The notes below the pieces were generated by a model. The model saw only the letters and a list, made by a program, of their open reading frames with translations, searched no databases and was not told the DNA's origin. Both the position numbers and the translations under genes were made by a program. Positions 45,126 through 56,200 of a DNA stretch of 64,000 nt are shown here, piece by piece. Each line of letters opens with the position of its first letter. The first letter of the stretch is position 1. The DNA is from Oryzias latipes (lineage: Eukaryota; Chordata; Actinopteri; Beloniformes; Adrianichthyidae). The stretch lies in NCBI RefSeq assembly GCF_002234675.1, contig NC_019859.2, forward strand, positions 30,727,434-30,791,433. The letters are read 5' to 3'.

Positions 45126-48100
45126 CTACTCAAAGTTGTAAAACCTCAGATTTAACTTCAGTAGAAGCTGATTCTCAAAATTGTTAGTGTCAAGCCTAGC
45201 TCTTTTGGGGCTGAAAAGCAATCCTGCAGTGCTGAAAAGCCTCTCACAGGCAGCCGATGCGGGAAGAGGTGTATTAGTCTTGATAGAGAGGCTGCAAATA
45301 GCAGGAAACGTGAGCAGAGACTCCCTGGTGTCTGAAACACAGGCCAGATATCCATCCAACTCTTTGCTGGCTTCATGTGTTGTCGGTTTCAAAGAAGCGA
45401 AAAAATCTTCATCATCAGATGAACTGTTGGCCAATTCCTTCTTGTGGTCCAAAGGCTCCAGATGCACTCTGATGTAGTCCATGCCTACAAGCACAGTGAG
45501 CAGACACAAAGAAAAGTTTGGTTGAGGGGCTTCTGACTGGGAACAAATTTTATGGATTTTGTCATTAACTACATTTACGTGCAGTCATCTACATCTAAAA
45601 TCATGCAAATCCCTTATTTTAGCATAAAATCTAACTGCATTTCCAAACCACATATGATACATATGAGTTTGGTTTCAAGAAACACTGAGGGATAACTACA
45701 ACCTGCTGCAAGAATACTTTACATCAATATTCATATTGAGATCACAGCCAAAGATGGGATATAACATTCCTAAAAAGTGCAAAAATAAATAAATAAAAGA
45801 ATAATTTTGGTATGGCTCAAAGGTTGCCCAGATTAGAATTCGTCAAGTGTATGTTGCTTGCATTCATTTACCTCGTTTTATGATGGTTTCATCATTTGTC
45901 CAAGAGGTCCGAAATTTAGGGAGAAGGATGGCAGCTGCTATGATCTCAGGATCTTCAAACATATGCTTGAATCGTGTTTGGATTCCTTGTTGTAGGGCAT
46001 CCACAAGTGGGTCACAGTACCTGAGAGAATGGTGGAGTCGCTGAAGTTTCAAGCTTAACTGATGGACACTAGGCAGCAGCCACCCCAGCTGTGTATTCGT
46101 TTCCGCTTGCAAGATGTCGAGTACTTTTGCAACTGGACGCATTGTGTTGGCCCACTCTGTCAAGAACAGCATTTCTGCTGGATTAAACCTACAGGAGAAA
46201 TCAGCATAATCAAAGAGTATTAAACAAAAACAACCCACATTTGTTTACATCGATAGAGGGGAAAAACACTTACATTGGAACCTCAAGAGAGGTGCATATA
46301 TTCCGAAGTGCGCCTTCTCCTGCTTCTTTGCAAATTTGAAGAATTCTGTCAACAGCCATAAAAGTTGAATTCCACCGCGTTTGGTTTGGCCTTAAAAGCT
46401 GAAGCCGGCTTTCTGATTCAACAGCTTCAGCTGCTAGAGCCGATCGGCTGCTTTTATTCCATAAAGCTTGGCATTTGCCAAAGACAGATCTGTAGAGTTT
46501 CTTGTAGTGTTCATTTGAGAGAGCTTTTTGGGCATCAACGCTTGAGACTAGGTTAAGTAAGTGACAGGCACACTTTTGATGTTTTGGTAGCTGGAATTCG
46601 AAGCCATCGTCTTGGTCCAGGACTCGTGAGGCATCTTGGAATTCCACACCATCACTTCCCTCACCACAGCCTTCAGAATCAGTGTCATCACTTTCACACC
46701 TTCTTGCCTCAGTCTCGATATCATTGTTTTCCACACCAAAAACTCTGAAAGCCTTCATAAAGTTGGAACCACTGTCTGTGGTTGTGCAAACAACCTTGTC
46801 ACGTATTTCATACTCTGAGTGGATATCATTCATGGCACTGGCCAGTACCTCAAAAGTATGAGAGCCCATTAATCTTTTGCAGGCAAGTGCAGCGGAATGT
46901 CTTTCAAGACTTCCAGGGTTGATCCAGTGAGCAGTTACACCAATGAATGACTTTCTACGTGCAGTCCAACAATCCGTTGTGGTTGCAATCCATTCAACTT
47001 CACTCATGGCAGCAGTCACTTTCTGTTTCATGATCAGAGCAGCTTCAGCTATCTTGGAGCGTAAAGTAGGCCTTGTAATGACAGAAATGCCAGGCTGCAG
47101 TGTACTAATCAGCTCTTTAAATGATGGCAGATCAACAGTGCTGAAAGGATGAAGTCCTTGAATGATGTACCTTAATATAGCTTTGTTCACAGTGACTGGA
47201 GACACATGTTTGACTGGGAAAACTGAGTCAACTTTCAGTTGCTTACTGCTGGAAGCATGGGTGGAGGTCCCGATCTTTCTCTTCTGTGCTGTCAATTTAG
47301 AGTAGTTTTTGAGGTAATTTGGGTGCATTCTCTGTAAAAACAACAAATAAATATTTATATTGTATGCAATAAATGTAACAATTACACATACACTCTCTGA
47401 TTACAGCATTAAAGGGTTAGTTCACCCAAAAATGAAAAGATGTCATTAATGACTCACCCTCATGTCGTTCCAAGCCCGTAACACCTCCGTTCATCTTCGG
47501 AACACAGTTTAAGATATTTTAGATTTAGTCCGAGAGCTTTCTGTCCCTCCACTGAAAATGTATGTACGGTATACTGTCCATGTCCAGAAAGGTAATAAAA
47601 ACATCAAAGTAGTCCATGTGACATCAGTGGGTTAGGTAGAATTATTTGAAGCATCGAAAATACATTTTGGTCCAAAAATAACAAAACCTACGACTTTATT
47701 CAGCATTGTAGCGTCACTGCGAAGTCGTGAACGCGGATTGACAACAGACCCGGAAGAGAATACAATGCCGAATAAAGTCGTAGGTTTTGTTATTTTTGGA
47801 CCAAAATGTATTCGATGCTTCAAAAAATTCTAACTAACCCACTGATGTCACATGGACTACTTTGATGTTTTTATTACCTTTCTGGACATGGACAGTATAC
47901 CGTACATACATTCTCAATGGAGGCACAGAAAGCTCTCGGACTAAATCTAAAATATCTTAAACTGTGTTCTGAAGATGAACGGAGGTCTTACGGGCTTGGA
48001 ACGACATGAGGGCGAGTCATTAATGACATTATTTTCATTTTTGGGTGAACTAACCCTTTAATAAAACTGACATTTGCAGCCAATTGCACACTTTATAATG

Positions 48101-48789
48101 TTAAATACTTGTTGATTTTAGAAATACAGTAGCATTTAGTGACAATCAAACATTAATTTTATTTCTGATTATATTGACAAAAACACAGGACTGTAAGGCT
48201 GACATGACAGGGTGAATTGATTTCATTACATTAGTTTTGATGGTAACACTTTTACAATAAGGTTCGTTAGTTAACTACATTAGTTAACATGAACTAATAA
48301 TGAACTGCACGTATACATGTTAATTTCAACATTTACTAATACTTTATATCTTGTTAACATTAGTTAATGCACTGTGAACTAACATGAACAAACAATGAAC
48401 ATCTGTATTTCTATTAACTAACGTTAACAAAGATTAACAGATACAGTAACAAATGTATTGCTCATGGTTATTTAATGTTAGTTAATACATGAACTAATCA
48501 ACCTCATTGTAAAGTGTTACCGTTTTGACAATACAACATGTTTGGAAAAAAATTTCTCGCTTGGTTTTCTTGTGTTTTGCATGAATTCAAACACAATGAG
48601 AGCACGGAATGATAATGATTATTCAAAGCTGCAATAGGCGCCAAATTTCCCGTGGACCTAACGTTACCAATTACAAATGCATTTTAGCATTTTATTACGT
48701 GAGCCTTATATTGTCAATCGCATGCATTAGTGAAAATAGGCCTACTACACATATAAAAGGCGCGCCATCAACGTCAAAACATGCACACC

Positions 48790-48827
<38 letters not shown>

Positions 48828-49074
48828 ATCAGTAAAACAAAATACTTAATGTACTTACCTCAATATGCTTCCTTAGGTTTGATGGCGAACTTTTGAAGGC
48901 CGATATTTCTTTATTAAGCGGGAGACAGAGGACACATTTCATCTTGAATGAATCTTTATTTACACCACTTAAAGAAAAGAATTCGCGAAGATACGGCCAC
49001 GGGTGCTCTTGATCCTGTGGCTGATTTTGGACTGTGCTGCTCGCAGCTGCTGATGAATCACATACTTCCTCCAT
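45126..49074 (-). CDS. Tol2 transposase, complete, 4 exons, 649 residues
   Basis: Exons are 49074-48859, 47331-46274, 46188-45872 and 45484-45126 (1950 nt). Phases agree at all junctions and each has a GT donor and AG acceptor. The ATG at 49074 gives MEEVCDSSAAASSTVQNQPQ; an in-frame extension upstream to 49182 exists but is not the usual start. Residues about 28-76 form a BED zinc finger whose CxxC (MKCVLCLP) and HxxxxH (KHIERMHP) lie across the exon 1/2 junction. The middle is the RNase H-like catalytic core of hAT transposases. The C-terminus has the hAT dimerisation segment ASAACERLFSTAG (about 606-618). The enzyme cuts at the CAGAGGTGTAAA ends and reinserts with 8-bp duplications. The frame is open throughout, so this copy may be autonomous. 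The identity with the published Tol2 protein is from memory. Confidence 0.95.
47409..48061. repeat. Internal palindrome of Tol2 (Angel-like MITE), arms about 300 bp
   Basis: The left arm runs from TTAAAGGGTTAGTTCACCC (47409) to about 47710 and the right arm from about 47760 to 48061, inverted. The arms agree along nearly their full length with a few mismatches and a loop of about 50 bp. The outer TTAA-like ends suggest an originally separate palindromic MITE that landed in the first intron of the transposase gene. Confidence 0.9.
48242..48521. repeat. Second MITE-like block in Tol2 intron 1
   Basis: The ends GGTAACACTTTTACAATAAG and, inverted, GGTAACACTTTACAATGAGG form a terminal inverted repeat of about 20 bp around a body rich in GTTAACTAA motifs. 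It is 280 bp long. It resembles a repeat I remember as very common in carp-family fish genomes. Confidence 0.7.
48790..48825 (+). repeat. Poly-A run in Tol2 intron 1
   Basis: About 36 consecutive A. Its length is the likeliest source of size differences from other Tol2 copies. Confidence 0.9.
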
Positions 49075-49501
49075 TTTCTTCCACTGATTGACTGTTATAA
49101 TTTCCCTAATTTCCAGGTCAAGGTGCTGTGCATTGTGGTAATAGATGTGACATGACGTCACTTCCAAAGGACCAATGAACATGTCTGACCAATTTCATAT
49201 AATGTGAAAACGATTTTCATAGGCAGAATAAATAACATTTAAATTAAACTGGGCATCAGCGCAATTCAATTGGTTTGGTAATAGCAAGGGAAAATAGAAT
49301 GAAGTGATCTCCAAAAAATAAGTACTTTTTGACTGTAAATAAAATTGTAAGGAGTAAAAAGTACTTTTTTTTCTAAAAAAATGTAATTAAGTAAAAGTAA
49401 AAGTATTGATTTTTAATTGTACTCAAGTAAAGTAAAAATCCCCAAAAATAATACTTAAGTACAGTAATCAAGTAAAATTACTCAAGTACTTTACACCTCT
49501 G

Positions 49502-49509
49502 TACATTGT
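49502..49509. other. Tol2 target-site duplication, right
   Basis: TACATTGT, the exact copy of 44806-44813. Confidence 0.97.
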
Positions 49510-49663
49510 CCATGCAGCCCTGAAGTGCTGTACAGTGTCAGAATAACAAAAAAAAAAAAAGAAGTGGAGTGAAACAGTTAACGAAAGAAAAAAAAGAGAC
49601 TACAATCCATACACTGACTTCGTTGCAGTCCCTTTTGTCGGACTATCTTCCTGGGGCCTGATA

Positions 49664-49690
49664 TCGCGAGAGCTAAGCAACATCTCGCGT
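49664..49690. promoter_or_regulatory. Paired TCTCGCG half-sites in the gga1/micall1 promoter region
   Basis: TCGCGAGA (49664-49671) and TCTCGCGT (49683-49690) are close to the TCTCGCGAGA palindrome found in many bidirectional TATA-less vertebrate promoters. They start a CpG-rich block (about 49640-50300) leading into micall1 exon 1. Confidence 0.4.
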
Positions 49691-50292
49691 GAGTAAGTTC
49701 TGTAGCTCGTGTCCGCCACGGTTAGCCTCCTATCCTCTTGGCAAGCGCAACCGCGCGCGCTCAGTTGTGTACGTACAGGAACAGTCGGGAGGGTTTTTCA
49801 TAAGATGCTTCAGCTCGAGGGCAGTATCCGCGCACTGTCCATCCGGGAAACGGAAACGTTTTAACCCCCTTTGCTGAGGCCGTCGAGTGGTCCGTACTTT
49901 TAGTGTTTTAATCTAGCCGCCGCGGGTCCTTTAACAGCCGATCACACCGTGCTGTGACCCGCTAGGGAGGGAACTGTCACCTCTGTGCGAAATCTGCATC
50001 TCTGAAACGAAATCGAGCTGAACCAGGAAAATCTGTCAACTCCAAGTTCACGAACGGCTGCCATGGTGGCGGCGAAGCTCACGCGGCTCCGCGGACAACT
50101 TTGTTTTCTTCACCTTGGAGAGCCGCAGACATTAAAAGTCCAGATTCAGCGCAGGACATGAAGCTCGCGCGGATTTGCGTCAGCTAGCATTTACCTGTAC
50201 CGCCCAGGTTTGGGACACGAAAAAAGAGGACGCGCTTTGACCTCCCCCGGCCATCATCTCCTCGGGGACGCAGCTGCCTGGCTGGAGGCGTG

Positions 50293-53200
50293 ATGGGGTC
50301 GCTGAAGGCTCTTCAGGAGTGGTGTCGGCTCCAGTGTCAGGGCTACAGCGGTGTGGAGGTCAGGGACATGTCTGCGTCCTTTCGGGACGGCCTGGCGTTC
50401 TGTGCCATCATTCACCGGCACAGACCAGACCTCATGTGAGTAACAGCAAAGACGCATCACACGCAGCTCAACTCCAACACTTTTCACTGGTTTAAAAGCA
50501 TCTGTTATTTTGGTCTTCAGGCCTCTGATTCTGACTGTTGTCAGACTTGAGTGTAACCTCATTTAAACTTTTGTTATTACTCAGCCAAGTCCCTTCTCGT
50601 TTGTTATGGCTGCCCCCTTTCACCTAAAGTGTCTGGTCTGGTTGTGTTTTTAGCAAAGCCAGAGCAGCAGATAGCCCAGTGTTGTGTGAGGAACTGGAAC
50701 TGACAATCATGGGATGCATCTGCAGCTCGGCTCCCCTCCACCTGCTCAAAGCAAAACAAAACATCTTCATCTGCACGGTCCACCACAGACTAAGATCATG
50801 TTTGCTCCCCTTTTAAAAGGGAAAACCCTCTCACCTTCCCACTCAGATCAACTAAATCCAACTTTGTCGTGAGGACGACTGAAACCAGACAAGTTTGGAG
50901 TTTTGCTGCACAACATATCAAGAGTAACTGGATGTAAAACCAGCAGTTCCTCTGATTTATTTTGTAACTAAATAACTTCAGTAGAGAGGATAAAGCTACA
51001 ACTTTTTCCTGTGTCAGTCTGCTACTTTAATTTATCAGGCATCCAAGCTGGGTATTGGGATAAAGTTAAAATAAAGTCCAAGATTTTAAAATATAAATGT
51101 TGCTCACCTTTCGGAATATCCCATCAGGGGATAAATCGGCTTCGCACAGGTTGTTTTGGCAGAGATTGGCTACATAGTTAGACAGTAATGCGTAGTGTCT
51201 AGCAAATGGCTGGCATTTTGAATTTTTCTCATGGCTCTCGTGCTTTTTTGAAAGAGGTACATTCGTGCCGCATTTGGTGCTTGTACCACAAAATGCACGA
51301 TTTACCTGAAATATCAACCTAACCGGCTCTGTTAAAGTAGGGCTTTTATACAACATTCAGCTCAGATTGCTCTGCAGGGGCCCGGATGTCCCACCTCACA
51401 ATGCAAAACCATTTGTGCAAAACAGCAGACATGTACCATGCAAAACCAAAGCAAAAGTGAGCTGGCCTCAAACTACACTTCATTATGAAACTTTTGCATA
51501 CTTTTGATATTGCCTGTTGTTGAACTGCTCATTTCTCCTCTTGAAAAAGCATTTTGAGGCCCTTCAGCTCACTTCAAGATGCAGAGAAAGCAGTCCACTG
51601 CCGGACGTGTTTGCAAAAATGCAGCCAAATAGAATAGTTTGCATGTCTTTAGGTTTGATCTATTTTTAATGCATCTGTAGTTGCATGTGTTCATATCATA
51701 TATTGTTTTTCTTTTTGAATGTACTGGAAGGACTTTATGTCCAGCAAAAGGTTAAGAGGTTTTTCTTGCAGATTGACAGGAAGTCCTGTTTACACGGAAA
51801 ACTGATCGCTTTAAACATGCAGTGGAGCAGCAACACTTGTCTTTGTAATGGAGTATATCGTTAGTGGTGAGTTCATACCTGTCTCAGTGCACAGATTCTG
51901 CTCTGTCGGTACAGGAAACATGCATCCATCATGTTGGATTTCATTCAACTGTGTTATGAGAATCACTAGGATGACTTTAGGCTTTCCTGATCCACTGAGT
52001 GAATTGAGGGGTGGACATGTAGTCTGGAGTAAATGTAGTGGAACATATCTACCTTAAAGAGCACAGTGGTAAAGTCTAAAGTACAAGAATGATGAAATCC
52101 TATTCACAGTTTTATGCATCTCATGATTGTGTTTAGCTCTTCGTTTGGTGAAAGCCGGGGATTGAGACGGACAGTTGATCCGACTAAGAATGCGCAGAAA
52201 GCTCTGCCTGTCGGACTGGATTTGGCTCCAATGCAGAGGCACGCCGCTGCAGGACTGCAGCCTTAGCTGCAGAGCAGGCTATTACCACAGTAAATGCTTC
52301 ATTTAATCAGCCTTCCCTTAGCCTGCTTGGAGGAATTTGTTTTGATGTTGGTAAACCAAAGCAGGCACAGCATTGCTGCAGATCTGAACTACATTTAGTT
52401 CATATCTTACTTTTTTAAGGACTTTAGTCTGAGCTGTTGTTGCTCATCAGACTCACTCGGACGGATGCTGAGTCATCGTTAGTCATTTATCCTACCTGTT
52501 ATTCTTGCATTCAAAGTGTGTTTTCTGGTGTGATCTGCAGAGTCACACTTTTCTCCAGCTTTTCTTCCAAAATAAATCTGTTGTTGAAGTTGGAGTCAGA
52601 GCGGATTACGTTTGCCTCTCCCTTTACACACCTCATCATCCTTTGCTGTCAGCTGGCCCTGGGGATTTGAACCCCCACCAACTGGTAGTATTTTTAGTAG
52701 CTGCAGTTGGAGTCTGCTTTTAAGGTGGAGTTGGCACGTTGGACATTTTGAAACGAGACCTGGATCCGATGCCTGCTGCTCCGAGTTTGTGGCCATGGGA
52801 GCCTGAGAGAACAGAGGTCACTCTTTGTGGCTCCAACACTCGGCTGATTCACGACACCGGTTTCCACAATATGCCCACATTTCTGCACGCATTCACTGAC
52901 GCACGCGACCACAGAGATGTTTTACTGCAGGAAGTTTTCAGGCCGGGGTTCAGCTTCACAGCTTGGCCTCATAATGATCAGCCTCTTGGTTGGTCCCGCT
53001 GGTTTTCCTCTTTTCCACGTTACACCTCATAAATACGTGGCTCATGAATCATCCCCTCTGGTGTGCGGGAGGCACAGCAGCTCACCTTTGCTGTGTAGCA
53101 TGCAGCCAATAATAGCAGTAGATGATCCTTCCATAAGTATACAGTCTGAAAACTAAATGCCGTCCTGTCTCCACTTGTCACCTTCACAGTTTCCCTGCAA

Positions 53201-56200
53201 AAATTCTTTGTGATATTTACTATTCCAACGTGCAAACACTGGCTTATGGCAAAACCATTGAAATGTTGTTTGTGGTTTCAGAGACTTTGACTCGCTTTCT
53301 GAAGAGAATGTCTACGAGAACAACCGGCTGGTAAGTCCAATCTTTGACTCAGTGTTCTCCTTTCACGATGCTGTCTTCTCGATAAATGTTGTGATTACTC
53401 TGAAGTTTGATGAGCAAAAACAGTGAGAGGGAGATAACCAGAGAGGAACTCTGGTGAGGATGATGAAGACTGGGTTCTTAAAGTGTCACTCCGATCATCT
53501 TTGGATCTATTGTAAAAGCGTTCTCAGTAGTCTTTTTATTATGGTTCTGCTGTTTTTAGCCAAAATTTTGAAAAAATAAAAAATAAAAGTCGTTTTCTGG
53601 GACATTGATTCTGCAGACCGGGAAGAGTTCATTAAATATTTGCCTCTGAGTTGTGAGCGGGACTGTTGCCATGGAGTGAACTGGCCTCCATTTCCCATCA
53701 TCCTTTACAGCCCCTCACAACCCCAACCTAACATTACCGATACATCAAAAATAGCGACCAATATTGGAGCTATCCCGCCACACAGATTCCAGCTCATACG
53801 ATGAAATTCCTGATTCACAATGATCCAAATAAAGAAATACTCTGAAAGTTTTAATCTTACTCTTCTTTATATATGTCCTCCATCACGAGAAAAAGGCAAT
53901 AGGAACGTGTTAAAAACACCAGAAGCACCATTTTTATTGGAGTGGGTCTTTTGCGGTAAATGTCACAGTTGTCAATTTAAATGCAAAATGTTCTTGGTTG
54001 GTTTCTCTTACGCTGCGTTCACACCAAACACGATTTGTGCGTCAGGGGCGTCCAGTTTCAATGTTGAGTCAATGTACAGACGCAATTGGAGGTCCAGATG
54101 GGCATTTTGAGTGTCGGGGACAGCGCATCAGTCTGGCAGCAGTGTGTTTTGAGTGACACAGCGAGAGTTGAAATACCTGAAATTTGGCAAAGGAGACATA
54201 TTGCATCAACCAATCAGGGACTCGGACGTAGTGGGTGGGGCCCAAAACCAACATGGAGGAGAATCTGATCGTTCTCCTCCTGAACTTTATATTTTTCTTA
54301 TTTGCATCGACGCAACAATATCCTAATTTTTATTTTTTGTTCCTTGGACTAATGCCGGGACAGCAAGTCCTCAAAGCTGGTCACAGAGAAGCGCCCGGCA
54401 GTATATTTTACTGCGTCAAAAGAGAGGCACCCAGCACAAATTTGACGTGCAAATAATGTTTGATGTGAACACAGAATGAGATTTTCCACAGCTTAGTGAA
54501 AATTTGCTGCAGTTAATTTTCTTTTTAATCCTTCAGTTTCTGGTACAAACAAGATGGGAGGTGGGGGTCCGAAAAGTATTTTTATGAAAATCACTATGCA
54601 TTCATTAAATTCACTAGATTTATACTTATGTGATAGCGTTCACAGCTCTGTGTGCAGAAACTTTGCTTTCAGAAAGCTGTTGGAGAATCATCAGATAACC
54701 TAACGAATGAAAAGGTAACAGGTGGGATGACTGTGGGCCTCCAGGTCCTGATTACATCGCTCTACCTGTGGGAGGAATCAGAGCTTAAACTGACTTCAAT
54801 CTCCAACAGCATGCAGAGTTCTCTCCAGAATCCTGCCACAAACAGAGGACCTCTGTCAGACACTATGGTATGGAGGCGGAATATGATATGAGCGAGTTCC
54901 TTGTCTGTGGGGAGTCTGCACAGGAACAGCATGGACCAGCTTGGACCCTACACAGGTCCTTAGATGGACTCAGACAGGGAGAAACGCACAGCTACGGCAT
55001 TTAAACAGTTTATAAAAAAGAAAAAAGGGCTCCAGGACAGCACTCTTCCTCAAACCCGGTCAATGTTTGGGGAGTGTTTACAAAGCCATGGAAAACCCCA
55101 AAAAACAGGAAGTATCATAGTTTCTACAACCTAAAAGGACAAAAGTTCAGTATGGTTGCTGAATACAGTTACTCTCTTAGCTGAGACTTTGACCCATTTA
55201 TAGAGTTGGAAAAACGATTCGCTAGACGCCCTCTCACTAGTGTCCTGGATCATACCAGGCAGTCTCTGATGTGGTGGCCTGACGACTTTCGCAACCTTGC
55301 TGTCATCCTCCAGCCTATCTCTGGATGGCCACGTCGATCGGCTCCTCCAGGTTTTCTGGGATCTCACATAGTGCAAGTTTATCCTTGGGAACGCTGAAGA
55401 GTCCCTGGTGGAAAACATTCACCAACGCCTTATCAGTAGCTGCCAGGGTCCTAAACTCTCCTTGCCTGAGCTGAAAAAAAACTGGGATGCGGCTGTTGAG
55501 TATTGCATAGTCAGGTCGTAGACAAGGAGGGACTAGGCGGTAAACGCGCCGAAATAAATGGTCTGCTCCTCAGTCCATTCAGCCAAACCCTACTGCTTAG
55601 CCCTGCCCATCACTCAGGGCGTACGCAGCTTTACTGTGCTCAGACAGAAAGTCCGAAGGGTTGAAACTGGAGGCGACAGGAGGGGAGAAACGGGTGACAA
55701 TCCACAGCAGTACCGTCAAAAGGTTGCGGAGGACAGAGTCTGGTTTGTCAAGGATAAGAAGCGCAATGTTCCAGTCTTTTAAGACTCCCATGAAGTTCTT
55801 CCATCTCCGACAGACACCTCAGAGATCCATGTGGACAATTCCTCCTCATCTGGAGACAAAACCTCAAGTGTTGTTGCTCTTTCCTCACTTGGTCGGTGTG
55901 TCATGTAACAGAGTATCAGGACAACCCAGATGCAGGACAGAACAAGTAAGGTTCAATGACGGAGTAGTATTTTTAAAAATAAAAGCGCCAATCTAGGTGG
56001 GTAAAAAACACAAACAAGAATCTAAAACAAAAAATAAAACCCAGGATTGCAAAACACTGACCACAGTGCAGCAAGTGAGAGCAACAAGTAACCGAAATGA
56101 AAAGACCCTCTGACACTGAGCACTGAAACAGAGGTACTTAGATCGAGTTCATTTAAATCACCTTGGTGGGCAGGCAGCTGTGCACCACTCTATGGAGGAT

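Larger units (their letters stand above)
44814..49501 (-). mobile_element. Tol2: Tol2 transposon (hAT superfamily), full length and structurally whole
   Basis: It is 4688 bp long, against about 4.68 kb remembered for Tol2; homopolymer differences could explain the gap. The ends are CAGAGGTGTAAA on both sides (inverted), followed by the characteristic subterminal AGTACTT/ACTCAAGTA repeats. It is flanked by the perfect 8-bp duplication TACATTGT. The transposase gene runs on the minus strand in four exons with no interruption. Intron 1 carries the roughly 300-bp internal inverted repeats known for Tol2 (Angel-like) and a second MITE-like block. The insertion sits between gga1 and micall1; without it their start codons would be about 1117 bp apart. 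Tol2 is described from medaka, where copies are few and nearly identical, which implies recent activity. Confidence 0.96.

Noticed and set aside
44814-49501. Contamination or misassembly from another fish, because Tol2 intron 1 holds carp-like MITEs
   Set aside because: The perfect 8-bp target duplication and continuous gga1/micall1 flanks show a real insertion, and the internal palindrome is part of known Tol2.
55200-55800. Possible retroelement-derived coding block in micall1 intron 2
   Set aside because: The frames are short and match nothing I recognise, and no terminal repeats were found. I left it as unclassified sequence.
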